64,000 bases of DNA from the NCBI GenBank assembly GCA_019510435.1, contig JAEKKJ010000014.1, positions 90,680 through 154,679 of the forward strand. The letters run 5' to 3'. Shown piece after piece: positions 7,819 to 17,230 of the stretch; the first letter of the stretch is position 1; each line of letters begins with the position of its first letter. Source of the DNA: Caulobacterales bacterium (GTDB taxonomy: Bacteria > Pseudomonadota > Alphaproteobacteria > Caulobacterales > Caulobacteraceae). Under the pieces are notes generated by a model, which saw only the letters and a list, made by a program, of their open reading frames with translations, made no database searches and was not told the origin of the DNA. The position numbers and the translations under genes were made by a program.

Positions 7819-9897
7819 ATGCGGCCGGAGATTCTGTTCCCGCTTTTTGCGCCGATCGGCACGCTGAAGGGCGTGGGGCCGCGCGTGGCCCCGTTGCTGG
7901 AGCGCGTGGCGGGCCCGATCGTGCGCGATGTGCTGTGGCTGCAGCCACATGCGGTGATCGAGCGGGCGCGGGCGCGGCGGCTGTCCGACGCCGTCGACGG
8001 GCGGGTCATGACCTTCGAGGTGACCATTCAGGACTACCAAAAGCCCCGCTCGCAGGCCCAGCCGTGGCGGGTCCAGGTGGCGGACGACAGCGGCCTGATG
8101 ATGCTGGTCTTCTTCGGCCGGTTCGGCGACCAGCTGCAGCAGCGCCATCCGGTGGGCGCGCGCCGGGTCGTCTCCGGCAAGGTCGAGGAATCCAAGTTCG
8201 GCCGCCAGATGGTCCATCCGGACTACACGGTCGACCCGGCCAAGGCCGACGAAATCCCGGACATCGAGGCGGTCTACCCCGCCACCGAGGGCCTGCCGCC
8301 ACGACGGGTGCGGGCCTTTGCGCACGAGGCGCTGGAGCGGGCGCCGGAGATGCCGGAGTGGCAGGACCCGGCCTTCCTGGCGCGGGAGGGGTTCCCCAAC
8401 TGGCGCGAGGCCCTGAGCCGCCTGCACAACCCGACGGGCGAGGCGGACCTCTCCCCGCTCACGCCACATCGCCGGCGCCTGGCCTATGACGAGCTGCTGG
8501 CCCACCAGCTGGCCATGGCCCAGCGCAAGGCCGCGCGCCGGCGCGAACCGGCCGCCCGCATCGCCGCCGGGGGGCTAGCCGGCCGTATCCGCGCCGACCT
8601 GCCGTTCGCCTTCACCGGCGCCCAGGAGCGCGCCCTGGCCGACATCCGCGCCGATTTCGCCGCCGGCGAGCGGATGAGCCGGCTGGTGCAGGGCGACGTG
8701 GGCTCGGGCAAGACTGTGGTGGCCATGTGCGCCATGGCCGACGTGGCCGACTCCGGCGGCCAAAGCGCCCTCATGGCGCCCACCGAGATCCTGGCGCGCC
8801 AGCACTTCGAGACCATCTCGGGTCCCTTGGGCGCGCACGGCGTCGGCGTCGTCCTGCTGACCGGGCGCGACAAGGGGGCGGTCCGGGCCGAGAAGCTGCG
8901 CGCCCTCGCCTCGGGCCAGGCGCAGGTCGCGGTCGGCACCCATGCGCTCTTCCAGGACGAGGTGGCCTTCCACCGCCTGCAGCTGGTGGTGATCGACGAG
9001 CAGCACCGGTTCGGCGTGGCCGAGCGCCAGCGCCTGCAGGCCAAGGGCGAGGCGGTGCACCTGATCGCCATGTCCGCCACCCCGATCCCGCGGACCCTGG
9101 AGCTGACGATGTACGGCGACCTGGACGTCAGCCGAATCGATGAGAAGCCGCCCGGCCGCACGCCGGTGGCCACCCGCGCCGTGCCCATGGGGCGCGTGGG
9201 CGAGATCGTCGGACGCCTGCGCGAGGCCGCGCAAGGCGGCGCCCAGGCCTTCTGGATCTGCCCCCTGGTCTCGGAGTCCGAGGTCAGCGACCTGGCGGCG
9301 GCCGAGAAGCGCGCCCTGGCGCTGCGCAAGGTCATCGGGCCCAGCGTGGGCCTGGTGCACGGCAAGATGCCGCCCGCCGAGAAGGATGCGGTGATGGCCG
9401 ACTTCGCGGACGGCAAGGTCTCGGTCCTGGTCGCCACGACCGTGGTCGAGGTCGGCGTCAACGTGCCCAACGCCACCATCATGGTGATCGAGCAGGCCGA
9501 GCGATTTGGCCTCGCCCAGCTGCACCAGCTGCGGGGCCGCGTCGGGCGGGGGTCGCGGGAAAGCGCCTGCGTCCTGCTCTACGACCCGCCGCTGTCCGAA
9601 ACGGCCCAACAGCGGCTGGACATCCTGCGCCGCACCGACGACGGCTTCGTCATCGCCGAGAAGGACCTGGAACTGCGCGGCGGCGGCGACGCCCTGGGCC
9701 TGCGCCAGTCCGGCCTGCCCGACTACGTCTTCGCCGACCCCTTCGCCCACCGCGAGCTGATCGCCATCGCCGGCGACGACGCCCGGCTGGTGGTGGCGCG
9801 GGACCCGGAGCTGAAGTCCGCCCGGGGCAAGGCGCTGCAGGTGCTGCAGGAGCTGTTCGACTGGAAGGCGGGCCTGGCGCTGCGCGACGCCGGCTGA
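7819..9897 (+). CDS. recG: ATP-dependent DNA helicase RecG
   Basis: 692 residues. RecG remodels stalled replication forks and Holliday junctions. The N-terminal wedge (OB-fold) region precedes a superfamily 2 motor with Walker A GDVGSGKTV near residue 291, the DEQH box in VVIDEQHRFG near 392, SATPIPRTLEL, and the TRG motif RGRVGRGS. Length and motif order are normal. It is transcribed away from sdhE-mfd, putting two fork/transcription-conflict motors side by side. No strong promoter could be read in the short divergent spacer. Confidence 0.98.
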   Translation: MRPEILFPLFAPIGTLKGVGPRVAPLLERVAGPIVRDVLWLQPHAVIERARARRLSDAVDGRVMTFEVTIQDYQKPRSQAQPWRVQVADDSGLMMLVFFGRFGDQLQQRHPVGARRVVSGKVEESKFGRQMVHPDYTVDPAKADEIPDIEAVYPATEGLPPRRVRAFAHEALERAPEMPEWQDPAFLAREGFPNWREALSRLHNPTGEADLSPLTPHRRRLAYDELLAHQLAMAQRKAARRREPAARIAAGGLAGRIRADLPFAFTGAQERALADIRADFAAGERMSRLVQGDVGSGKTVVAMCAMADVADSGGQSALMAPTEILARQHFETISGPLGAHGVGVVLLTGRDKGAVRAEKLRALASGQAQVAVGTHALFQDEVAFHRLQLVVIDEQHRFGVAERQRLQAKGEAVHLIAMSATPIPRTLELTMYGDLDVSRIDEKPPGRTPVATRAVPMGRVGEIVGRLREAAQGGAQAFWICPLVSESEVSDLAAAEKRALALRKVIGPSVGLVHGKMPPAEKDAVMADFADGKVSVLVATTVVEVGVNVPNATIMVIEQAERFGLAQLHQLRGRVGRGSRESACVLLYDPPLSETAQQRLDILRRTDDGFVIAEKDLELRGGGDALGLRQSGLPDYVFADPFAHRELIAIAGDDARLVVARDPELKSARGKALQVLQELFDWKAGLALRDAG

Positions 9898-9974
9898 CGA
9901 AAATGTCGGCTCCGGGACGGGCGCTGCGTCCTGGGGCAGACCGCCGGTGTGTGCGCGGCCGACAGGAGGACCCC

Positions 9975-10324
9975 GTGAAGCATCTCTGCCTCGTCTACGC
10001 CGTTCCCGGCGCCCTTTCGGGCCTCACGCCGGAGGAACAGCAGGCTCTGGACCGCGACAGCCTGGCCTATGACCGCAAGCTGATGGCGGAGGGCCACTTC
10101 ATCGCCGCCTCGGCGCTGCAGGCGGTCAGCACGGCGCGCACCCTGAGGCGGCGAAGCGGAAAGACCATGATCGTCGACGGTCCGTTCGCCGAACCAAGGA
10201 GGTCCTGGTCGGCTTCATCTTCATCGAGGCGGCCGACATGGATGAGGCCCTCGCGATCGCCGAGGGGATCCCGATGGCGCGCTACGCCGCCATCGAGGTG
10301 CGGCCCGAGCTGGACTTCGGTTAG
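9975..10324 (+). pseudogene. YCII/DGPF-domain protein broken by a -1 frameshift
   Basis: A GTG at 9975, with GGAGGA five bases upstream, opens a YCII-related reading frame (KHLCLVYAVPG, then MIVDGPFAEP). Directly after the family signature DGPFAE the frame is lost near 10194-10196. The expected continuation KEVLVGFIFIEAADMDEA and the C-terminus AAIEVRPELDFG are found intact in another frame and end at the TAG at 10322-10324. Adding one base at CCAAGG restores a normal protein of about 116 residues. Both halves are well preserved, so the break is either very recent or a sequencing error. YCII proteins are small ferredoxin-fold proteins that often accompany ECF sigma factors; none is seen here. 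Confidence 0.8.
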
Positions 10325-11316
10325 ACGCGCACCATCCGCTTGCCGCGGTTCTCGCCATGCAGCAGGCCGATCAGGGCGCGGGGCAGGTTCTCCAGCCCGT
10401 CGATGATGTCCTCCTGCACCTTCAGGCGCCCGTCGTTCACCCAGCCCTGGAGGTCGGCCAGGGCCCGGTCGTTCTGGTCGGCGAAGTCCATGACCACGAA
10501 GCCGCGCAGGGTCAGGCGCTTGGTGACGATCAGGCCCGGCACCCCGCGCGGCCCGTGCGGCGGCGGCGCGCCGTCGTACTGCGAGACCGCGCCACAGCAG
10601 GCGATGCGGCCGTGGGTCTTCATGGCGAAGAGGCAGGCCTCGAAGATGTCGCCGCCGGTGTTGTCGAAATAGACGTCCACGCCCTCGGGACAGGCGGCGC
10701 GCAGCTGGCGCTTGAACTCCGGGGATTTGTAGTCGACCGCCGCATCGAACCCGAGCTCCTCCGTGAGCCAGCGGCCTTTGGCCTCGCCGCCAGCCACGCC
10801 CACGACGCGGCAGCCCTTGATCTTGGCGATCTGGCCGACGATCGAGCCCACGGACCCTGCGGCGGCAGAGACCACAACCGTCTCGCCCGGCTTCGGCTGG
10901 CCGCATTCCAGGAGGCCGAAATAGGCGGTCAGCCCCGCCACGCCATAGACGCTGAGCAGGTGCGTCTGCGGCGTCAGGTCGGGCAGCGGCGTCAGCCGCT
11001 TTGCCGGCAGGACCGCATATTCCTGCCAGCCGGTGTCAGCGAAGACCAGGTCGCCGGGCTTCAGGTTCGACGCACGGGACTCCACGACCTCGGCCAGGGA
11101 CCCGCCCGCCATCACGTCGCCGGCGTTGAGGGCCGAGCGGTAGGTCGCGCCCTGCATCCAGGCGCGGTTGGCGGCGTCGAGGGAGACGTAGCGGGTCTTC
11201 AGCAGCACCTCGCCCTCGCCAGGCGTGGGACGGTCGGCGGTGCGCAGGGCGAAATGGTCCGGCGCCAGGGCCTCGCCGCCCGGCAGGCGATCCAGAACGA
11301 TCTGGCGGTTGGTCAT
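10321..11316 (-). CDS. NADP-dependent zinc-free MDR oxidoreductase (CurA/leukotriene B4 dehydrogenase type)
   Basis: 331 residues of the medium-chain reductase superfamily without zinc ligands. The nucleotide-binding motif is AAAGSVGSIVGQIAKIKG, and the subgroup signature YVSLDAANRAWM is near the N-terminus. Relatives reduce the C=C bond of alpha,beta-unsaturated ketones or prostaglandin-like substrates with NADPH. The start at 11316 has AGGGAGGA upstream; a longer in-frame start 12 codons back lacks this support. It ends tail-to-tail with the frameshifted YCII gene, overlapping its last four bases. Confidence 0.9.
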   Translation of the reverse strand: MTNRQIVLDRLPGGEALAPDHFALRTADRPTPGEGEVLLKTRYVSLDAANRAWMQGATYRSALNAGDVMAGGSLAEVVESRASNLKPGDLVFADTGWQEYAVLPAKRLTPLPDLTPQTHLLSVYGVAGLTAYFGLLECGQPKPGETVVVSAAAGSVGSIVGQIAKIKGCRVVGVAGGEAKGRWLTEELGFDAAVDYKSPEFKRQLRAACPEGVDVYFDNTGGDIFEACLFAMKTHGRIACCGAVSQYDGAPPPHGPRGVPGLIVTKRLTLRGFVVMDFADQNDRALADLQGWVNDGRLKVQEDIIDGLENLPRALIGLLHGENRGKRMVRV

Positions 11317-11348
11317 GGCGTCCTCCCTTTGGTTTGGACGCGACCATC

Positions 11349-12440
11349 TCACCGCCGCAGCCAGGCCGCCAGCCGCTGCTTCGCGTCCGCCTCGATGTCG
11401 GCGTAGAACAGGTTGAACCCCGGGGCCTTGCGCCGGTCGGCCCAGGAGCCGCCGGGCTGCAGGGAGGCCGACTTGGGCCGCGTCACCTTCAGCACCCCGC
11501 CCTCACAGCGCGCCGCCACCTGCCGCGCCAGGAACGCCGGGCGCGCGCCCCATTCCAGGCCGGTGGCGTTGGCGGCGCCCAGGTGCAGGCGCGCCGGCGC
11601 CGGCTGGTCGGTGACCGCCCCCAGGATCGGGTTGAAGCAGAGGGCCGGCCGCGGGTTCAGGTTCACCAGCTCCCCCTGCCCGTTCCACACCAGGGCCCGG
11701 TCCAGCAGCCGCCGCGCCGCATCAAACTCGCCGTCGTAGACATAGGCCCACGAGGCCAGGCAGCCGGCCTCGGCGCGCGTCCGGCACGGGGGGATCGGCG
11801 GGGTGTCGGCGGGAACCACGGTGTCGATCAGATAGGCGGCCACCAGGCGCGCGCGCACCTGCGGGTCGGCCGCCACCTCCTCGGCCAGCAGGCGCTGGGC
11901 CAGGGTGCCGCCCTGCTCCACGCCGACGATCAGGAACGGCCGGCCGCCATTGTCGTGCGCCAGGTACCAGCGGAAGGCGTCGCGGACGTCGCCATAGGCG
12001 AACTGCCGCGCCTCGCGGGCGTCCTCGCGCAGGGTGGTGAGGCTGTAGAGGCTGGCCTGGCGATAGCGCGGCGCATAGATCCGCCCCACGCTGACGAAGG
12101 GGCCCACGTAGTTCGGCGCCATCACGTCGCGGAACTGGCGAGTGGCCTTGGCAGCATCCAGCCGGGCGTTCCAGTTGCGGCCGCCGTCGTAGGTGGTCGG
12201 GGCGATGAAGAAGACGTCAGCCACGTGCGGATCGCTCGGCGACGGCCGCAGGTGCCAGGCCTGCGGGCGCGCGTAGTCCGGCGCGGTCGGTGGCCGATAG
12301 GTCTGGTACGGCACCTTCGGGTCGAGGGCGGTCGACACCAGGTCGCCCCAGTAGCTCACCACGCCCACCACTAGCAGGATCAGGAGGCTGAGCAGGCTCG
12401 CCAGCCACCAGCGCGTGCGCCGCGGGGCGGGCTCGGCCAT
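11349..12440 (-). CDS. DUF3089 alpha/beta-hydrolase-fold membrane-anchored protein, nucleophile replaced
   Basis: 363 residues with one N-terminal membrane anchor (about residues 12-30) and a large extracytoplasmic domain. It carries the DUF3089 landmarks DVFFIAPTTYDGG, GRIYAPRYRQA and DVRDAFRWYL. Members are described as lysophospholipase-like hydrolases with a GHSQG nucleophile elbow. Here the elbow reads G173-V-E-Q-G177, with Glu where the Ser is expected, so classical serine-hydrolase chemistry looks impossible. The start codon overlaps the hldD stop by one base (TGATG), which ties it to the heptose genes. A non-catalytic or altered role at the envelope is an inference. Confidence 0.85.
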   Translation of the reverse strand: MAEPAPRRTRWWLASLLSLLILLVVGVVSYWGDLVSTALDPKVPYQTYRPPTAPDYARPQAWHLRPSPSDPHVADVFFIAPTTYDGGRNWNARLDAAKATRQFRDVMAPNYVGPFVSVGRIYAPRYRQASLYSLTTLREDAREARQFAYGDVRDAFRWYLAHDNGGRPFLIVGVEQGGTLAQRLLAEEVAADPQVRARLVAAYLIDTVVPADTPPIPPCRTRAEAGCLASWAYVYDGEFDAARRLLDRALVWNGQGELVNLNPRPALCFNPILGAVTDQPAPARLHLGAANATGLEWGARPAFLARQVAARCEGGVLKVTRPKSASLQPGGSWADRRKAPGFNLFYADIEADAKQRLAAWLRR

Positions 12441-13441
12441 CAGCGGTACGGGTCGGGCTGGCTCAGGAAGCGGCCCACATATTCGCCGATGCCGTCTTCC
12501 AGCGAGGTCAGGGGCGCCGAATAGCCCGCCGCCGCCAGCCGCTCCATCTTGGCCTCGGTGAAGTACTGGTACTTGTCCCGGATCGCCGGCGGCATGGGGG
12601 TGTACTCGATCTGGGCGTTCTTGCCGGCGGCGGCGAACACCTGGCGCGCCATGTCCTCGAAGGTCCGCGCCGTGCCGGAGCCAAGGTTGTAGATGCCATT
12701 CACCTGCGGATTGTCGAACAGCCAGCGGGTCACGTCGGCGGCGTCGCGGACGTAGACGAAGTCGCGCTTCTGGCCGCCGTCAGGCACGTCCTTGCGGTAG
12801 CTCTTGAACAGCTGCACCGCATGGCCCTCACGGACCTTGGGCCAGATCTGCGAGGCCACCGACTTCATCGAGTGCTTATGCTCCTCGTTGGGCCCGTAGA
12901 CGTTGAAGAACTTCAGGCCCACCCACTGCGGGGGCGCATAGTCGCGCAGAGCCTGGCGGGCGGCGAAGAGGTCGAACAGCGCCTTCGACCAGCCGTAGGT
13001 GTTCAGCGGGCGCAGGGCCGCCAGGGCCTCGTAGTCGTTGTCGTCGTCGAAGCCGTGCTCCCCCGACCCGTAGGTGGCCGCCGACGAGGCGTAGACCAGC
13101 CGCCGCTGGCGGTCTGCGCACCAGCGGAACAGGTCGCGGCTGAGCGTGAAGTTCGAATGGACGATCTTGTCGGCGTCCGGCTCAGTGGTCGAGGAGACCG
13201 CCGCCATGTGGACCACCAGCTCGACATCGCGCCAGCGCTTCTCCAGCCAGTCGAACATGTCGGCCGGGGCCACGAAGTCGCCCAGCGCGTGTTTGGCGAG
13301 GTTGCGCCACTTGCCGAGGTCGGCCTCGTGCAGCCGGTCGCAGACGACCAGGTCCAGGTCGCGGTCCTCGGCCAGCTTGGCGACGATGTTGGAGCCGATG
13401 AAGCCTGCGCCACCGGTGACGAACACGATCCGCCGGGTCAT
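12440..13441 (-). CDS. hldD: ADP-L-glycero-D-manno-heptose 6-epimerase
   Basis: 333 residues. HldD converts ADP-D-glycero-D-manno-heptose to the L,D form used in the LPS inner core. It is an extended SDR protein with TGGAGFIGSN at residues 9-18, the catalytic YxxxK as YGWSK, and the FFNVYGPNEEHKHSM segment typical of this epimerase. The ATG overlaps the hldE stop by four bases (ATGA), so hldE, hldD and the DUF3089 gene are one tight operon. Confidence 0.96.
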   Translation of the reverse strand: MTRRIVFVTGGAGFIGSNIVAKLAEDRDLDLVVCDRLHEADLGKWRNLAKHALGDFVAPADMFDWLEKRWRDVELVVHMAAVSSTTEPDADKIVHSNFTLSRDLFRWCADRQRRLVYASSAATYGSGEHGFDDDNDYEALAALRPLNTYGWSKALFDLFAARQALRDYAPPQWVGLKFFNVYGPNEEHKHSMKSVASQIWPKVREGHAVQLFKSYRKDVPDGGQKRDFVYVRDAADVTRWLFDNPQVNGIYNLGSGTARTFEDMARQVFAAAGKNAQIEYTPMPPAIRDKYQYFTEAKMERLAAAGYSAPLTSLEDGIGEYVGRFLSQPDPYR

Positions 13442-14910
13442 GGCTGGCCCTCCTTCATCCGCGCGATCGCCGCGCTGGTGGAATAGCCGTCGACGACCTC
13501 GGCCAGCTTCACCTCGCCGCCCCAGCTCTTGACCAGGTCGCCGCCCACCACCTCGCTCTCGGCGTAGTCGGCGCCCTTGATCAGCACGTCGGGCCGCGAG
13601 GCCTCGATCAGCCGGATGGGCGTCAGGTCCTCGAAGGGCGCGACGAGGTCGACGCTGCGCAGCCCCGCCAGCACCAGGGCGCGGGACTCCAGGTCGTTCA
13701 CCGGCCGGCCCTCCCCCTTCAGCTGGCGCACCGAGGCGTCGGAGTTCACCCCCACGATCAGCCGGTCGCACCAGGTGCGCGCCTGGGCCAGATAGGCCAC
13801 GTGGCCGCGGTGCAGGATATCGAAGCAGCCGTTGGTGAAGCCCACCTTCAGCCCCTGGGCGCGCCAGCGGGCCACCTCTTCGGCCATCCGTTGCGGGGTG
13901 GCGATCTTTCCCTCGGCGTGGGCGGTGCGCGCGACCAGCACGGCCTCGACCAGCTCGTCGGCGCTGACGGTGGCGGTGCCGGCCTTGCCGATGGCCACGC
14001 CCGAGGCGAGCTGGGCGAAGGCGATGGCGTCGTCGAGCTCGGCGTCCGCCGCCAGGGCCAGGCCCAGGGCCGCCAGCGCGGTGTCGCCCGCGCCCGAGGC
14101 GTCGAACACCTCCCGGGCGGTGGTCGGGTAGTGGCGGACCGGCTGGCCGCGCAGGCCCAGCGAGACGCCCTTGCCGGCGCGGGTGACCAGGACCGCCTTG
14201 GTGGCCCAAAGCTCCAGGGCCCGGGCGATGGCGGCCTCCATCTCGGTGTCGGTCTCGGTGGGCAGCTCGGTGGCGTAGGCCAGCTCCGCCGCGTTCGGCT
14301 TCACCAGGTCCACCTCGCCGTAGCGGGAGAAGGACCGGGCCTTGGAATCGACGATCACCTTGGCCCCGCTCTGGGCGGCCGCCTCGCGAGCGGCGGCGAT
14401 CACGGCGTCGGTGACCACCCCCTTGCCGTAGTCGGAGATCAGGATGACACCCGCGCCGCGCGCCGCGTCGCGGATCGTGCGGATCAGCCGGTGCTCGATC
14501 TCGCCCGCCACGGGCCGGCTCTCCTCCAGGTCGACGCGCAGCAGCTGCTGGCTGCCCGAGATGAACCGGGTCTTGAGGGTCGTCGGGCGCTCCGGGTCGG
14601 TGACCAGGTAGCCCTCGATGGCGGGCTCCTCGTCGCCGACCAGGCGCGAAGCCTCGTGGCCGATGCCGTCGCCGCCGACCAGGCCCACCAGCGCCACCGA
14701 GCCACCGAGCGCCGCGACGTTGCGGGCTACATTGCCGGCGCCGCCCAGCATTTTCAGCTCGCGCGTGCGCTTCAGCACCGGAATCGGCGCCTCGGGCGAA
14801 ACGCGGCTGACCGAGCCGTAGACGAAACGGTCGACCATCAGGTCGCCCACGCAGGCGACACGCTTGGCGGGAACCTCGGCCAGGAGGTGCTGAAGGGCGG
14901 CCAGATCCAT
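13438..14910 (-). CDS. hldE: bifunctional heptose 7-phosphate kinase / heptose 1-phosphate adenylyltransferase
   Basis: 490 residues, two fused enzymes for ADP-heptose synthesis. The N-terminal ribokinase-like domain (about 1-320) shows the Gly-rich MLGGAGNVARN segment and the catalytic signature DASGAGDT near residue 268. The C-terminal nucleotidyltransferase (about 345-476) shows NGCFDILHRGH near 357, the usual (H/R)xGH site. Together with hldD it supplies the LPS inner-core heptose. kdsA lies 33 bases upstream on the same strand, giving a core-LPS transcription unit kdsA-hldE-hldD. Confidence 0.97.
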   Translation of the reverse strand: MDLAALQHLLAEVPAKRVACVGDLMVDRFVYGSVSRVSPEAPIPVLKRTRELKMLGGAGNVARNVAALGGSVALVGLVGGDGIGHEASRLVGDEEPAIEGYLVTDPERPTTLKTRFISGSQQLLRVDLEESRPVAGEIEHRLIRTIRDAARGAGVILISDYGKGVVTDAVIAAAREAAAQSGAKVIVDSKARSFSRYGEVDLVKPNAAELAYATELPTETDTEMEAAIARALELWATKAVLVTRAGKGVSLGLRGQPVRHYPTTAREVFDASGAGDTALAALGLALAADAELDDAIAFAQLASGVAIGKAGTATVSADELVEAVLVARTAHAEGKIATPQRMAEEVARWRAQGLKVGFTNGCFDILHRGHVAYLAQARTWCDRLIVGVNSDASVRQLKGEGRPVNDLESRALVLAGLRSVDLVAPFEDLTPIRLIEASRPDVLIKGADYAESEVVGGDLVKSWGGEVKLAEVVDGYSTSAAIARMKEGQP

Positions 14911-14943
14911 GGCGTTAGGCTGTGGAACGCGTCGGGTTGGCGG

Positions 14944-15798
14944 TCAAGCCGGATGGACAGCCGCGTGCAGGGCCTTCAGCTGCGCCAGCAACGGTCCGGC
15001 GGCGGTGAGCGGCAGGGTGCTGGGGCCGTCGCAGAGCGCCCGGTCGGGATCCGGATGGAACTCCAGGAACACCCCATCGGCCCCCGCCGCGACCGCCGCC
15101 CGTGCGATCACGGGAACCCCTTCCCGGCGCCCGCCGGTGGAGGTCGCATTGCTCCGCGGGTCCGCGCCCGGAAGCTGCACGGCATGGGTGGCGTCGATGG
15201 TCACCGGCACGCCCAGCTCCTGCATCCGCGCTATGCCCAGCATGTCGACCACGAGGTTGTTGTAGCCGAACGAGACGCCCCGCTCGCACAGTATGGTCAA
15301 CGGACGGGATGTGGCCTCGCGGATCTTGTCCACGATATTGCGGGCGTCCCATGGCGCGAGGAACTGGCCCTTCTTGACGTGAAGCAGGCCGCCGGCCGCG
15401 TCAGTGGCGCGCGCTGCGGCCACCACCAGATCGGTCTGGCGGCAGAGGAACGCCGGGATCTGCACCAGGTCGGCGACCGCCGCGACCGGCTCGGCCTGCT
15501 CGATCTCGTGCAAGTCGGTGCAGATCGGCACGTTCAGCTCGGCCTTCACCTGGGCCAGCATCTCCAGCCCCTTGGCCAAGCCCGGCCCCCGGTAGCTGTG
15601 GATCGACGAGCGGTTGGCCTTGTCGAAACTGGCCTTGAACACGAACGGCAGGTCGAGCTCGGCGGTCAGCGCCTGCAGGTGGCGCCCGACGGTCAGGGCG
15701 AGGTCCAGGTCCTCCAGGACGTTCAGGCCGGCGATCACCATCAGCGGGCCACCATCGCCCAACCCCAGGTTCCAGCGCTCGAGAGTCAGGGCGGCCAT
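14944..15798 (-). CDS. kdsA: 3-deoxy-8-phosphooctulonate (KDO 8-P) synthase
   Basis: 284 residues. It condenses phosphoenolpyruvate with arabinose 5-phosphate to give KDO 8-phosphate for lipid A-core LPS. Family motifs seen: VFKASFDKANRSS, ICTDLHEIEQ, VKKGQFLAPWD and DATHAVQLPG. The segment GLNVLE has Asn where metal-dependent KdsA proteins have Cys, so it should be the metal-independent type. First gene of the kdsA-hldE-hldD group; it diverges from cfa. Confidence 0.97.
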   Translation of the reverse strand: MAALTLERWNLGLGDGGPLMVIAGLNVLEDLDLALTVGRHLQALTAELDLPFVFKASFDKANRSSIHSYRGPGLAKGLEMLAQVKAELNVPICTDLHEIEQAEPVAAVADLVQIPAFLCRQTDLVVAAARATDAAGGLLHVKKGQFLAPWDARNIVDKIREATSRPLTILCERGVSFGYNNLVVDMLGIARMQELGVPVTIDATHAVQLPGADPRSNATSTGGRREGVPVIARAAVAAGADGVFLEFHPDPDRALCDGPSTLPLTAAGPLLAQLKALHAAVHPA

Positions 15799-15970
15799 GG
15801 GACTCCTTGCCGAAGGTCGCTGGCTGTGTGGCGCGATGCGCCGAGCATCTCAACCCCCATTGCGCACCCGCGCGGCGCCTCTTAACCCCGGGCTGGGCCG
15901 TATTCCCTGCTCGGTTGGCGCCGTGCGGAGCATCGGTGCTATCCTCGGACAGGGCTTGGGGGACGTGAGT

Positions 15971-17185
15971 ATGGGTATGGGTTCGCAGGCGCCGGACCTC
16001 AGCGACATGCCGTGGGTGTTCCGCACCGCCGCCCGCACCATGATCCAGAACTGGACGCAGGGCGTCATGACCTTCGTCCTGCCGGACGGTCGCGAAATCC
16101 GGCTGGAAGGCGCCCAGCCCGGCCCCGAGGCGCGCCTGATCGTCCACGACTACGACTTCATCAAGCGCACCATCTCCAACGGCACCATCGGGTTCGGCGA
16201 AGGCTACATGGCCGGCGAGTGGGACACCCCGGACCTGTCGACCCTGCTGGAGGTGCTGGCCTCGAACTACGCGCGCTTCGAGAAGGTCTCGTTCGGCAAC
16301 CGCTTCATGGCCATGCTGAACTCGCTGCACCACGTGCTGGTGCGCGGCAACAGCCGCGAGGGCTCCAAGAAGAACATCTCGGCCCACTACGACCTGGGTA
16401 ACGCCTTCTATTCGCGCTGGCTGGACCCGACGATGACCTATTCGGCCGCCCGCTTCGAGCAGCCGGGCGAGGCCCTGTCGGAGGCGCAGAAGCGCAAGTA
16501 CCGGACCCTGTGCGAGAGCATGGACCTCAACGCCGGCCACCGGGTGCTGGAAATCGGCTGCGGCTGGGGCGGGTTCGCCGAGTTCGCGGCCAAGGACGTC
16601 GGCGCCAAGGTGACGGCGATCACCATCTCCGAAGAGCAGTACAAGTTCGCCCGCGAGCGCATGTTCCGCGAGGGCCTGAACGAGAAGGCCGAGATCCGCC
16701 TCGTCGACTACCGCGACGTGGACGGCCAATTCGACCGCGTGGCCTCCATCGAGATGTTCGAGGCGGTGGGCGAGCGCTACTGGCCCACCTATTTTGAGAA
16801 GGTGCGCGAGAGCCTGACGCCGGGCGGCCGCGCCGGCCTGCAGATCATCACCATCCGCGACGAATATTTCGAGCACTACAAGCGCACGCCCGACTTCATC
16901 CAGAAGTACATCTTCCCTGGCGGCATGCTGCCGTCCGAGGAGCGCCTGCGGGTGCTGACCGACGGCGCCGGGCTCAGCTGGAGCCAGATCTCGCGCTTCG
17001 GGGTCTGCTACGCCGAGACCCTGGCCGAGTGGGCGCGCCGGTTCGAGGCGGCCTGGGATGAGATCGTCCACCTCGGGTTCGACGAGCGGTTCCGCAAGCT
17101 GTGGCGGTTCTACCTGAGCTATTGCGAGGCCGGCTTCCGCACCGAACGGACCGACGTCGTGCAGCTGGGCCTCATCAAAGCTTGA
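15971..17185 (+). CDS. cfa: cyclopropane-fatty-acyl-phospholipid synthase family methyltransferase
   Basis: 404 residues. It transfers a methylene group from S-adenosylmethionine to unsaturated phospholipid acyl chains at the inner membrane. The SAM-binding motif VLEIGCGWGG is at 192-201; KNISAHYDLGN and MTYSAARF before it, and the C-terminal YLSYCEAGF, are typical of this family. The ATG at 15971 has GGGGGA eight bases upstream; an in-frame GTG at 15965 is too close to it. It opens a + strand group with cysK and sseA and diverges from kdsA. A weak Caulobacter-like promoter (TTGGCGC and GCTATCC) lies about 50 bases upstream. Confidence 0.93.
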   Translation: MGMGSQAPDLSDMPWVFRTAARTMIQNWTQGVMTFVLPDGREIRLEGAQPGPEARLIVHDYDFIKRTISNGTIGFGEGYMAGEWDTPDLSTLLEVLASNYARFEKVSFGNRFMAMLNSLHHVLVRGNSREGSKKNISAHYDLGNAFYSRWLDPTMTYSAARFEQPGEALSEAQKRKYRTLCESMDLNAGHRVLEIGCGWGGFAEFAAKDVGAKVTAITISEEQYKFARERMFREGLNEKAEIRLVDYRDVDGQFDRVASIEMFEAVGERYWPTYFEKVRESLTPGGRAGLQIITIRDEYFEHYKRTPDFIQKYIFPGGMLPSEERLRVLTDGAGLSWSQISRFGVCYAETLAEWARRFEAAWDEIVHLGFDERFRKLWRFYLSYCEAGFRTERTDVVQLGLIKA

Positions 17186-17230
17186 CCGGCGCCCCTGGCC
17201 CCGACGCCAGGGGCTGACTAAGTAGCGGCG

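Noticed and set aside
14910..14943. A small gene between hldE and kdsA
   Set aside because: The 33-base gap is too short and has no start with a ribosome site.
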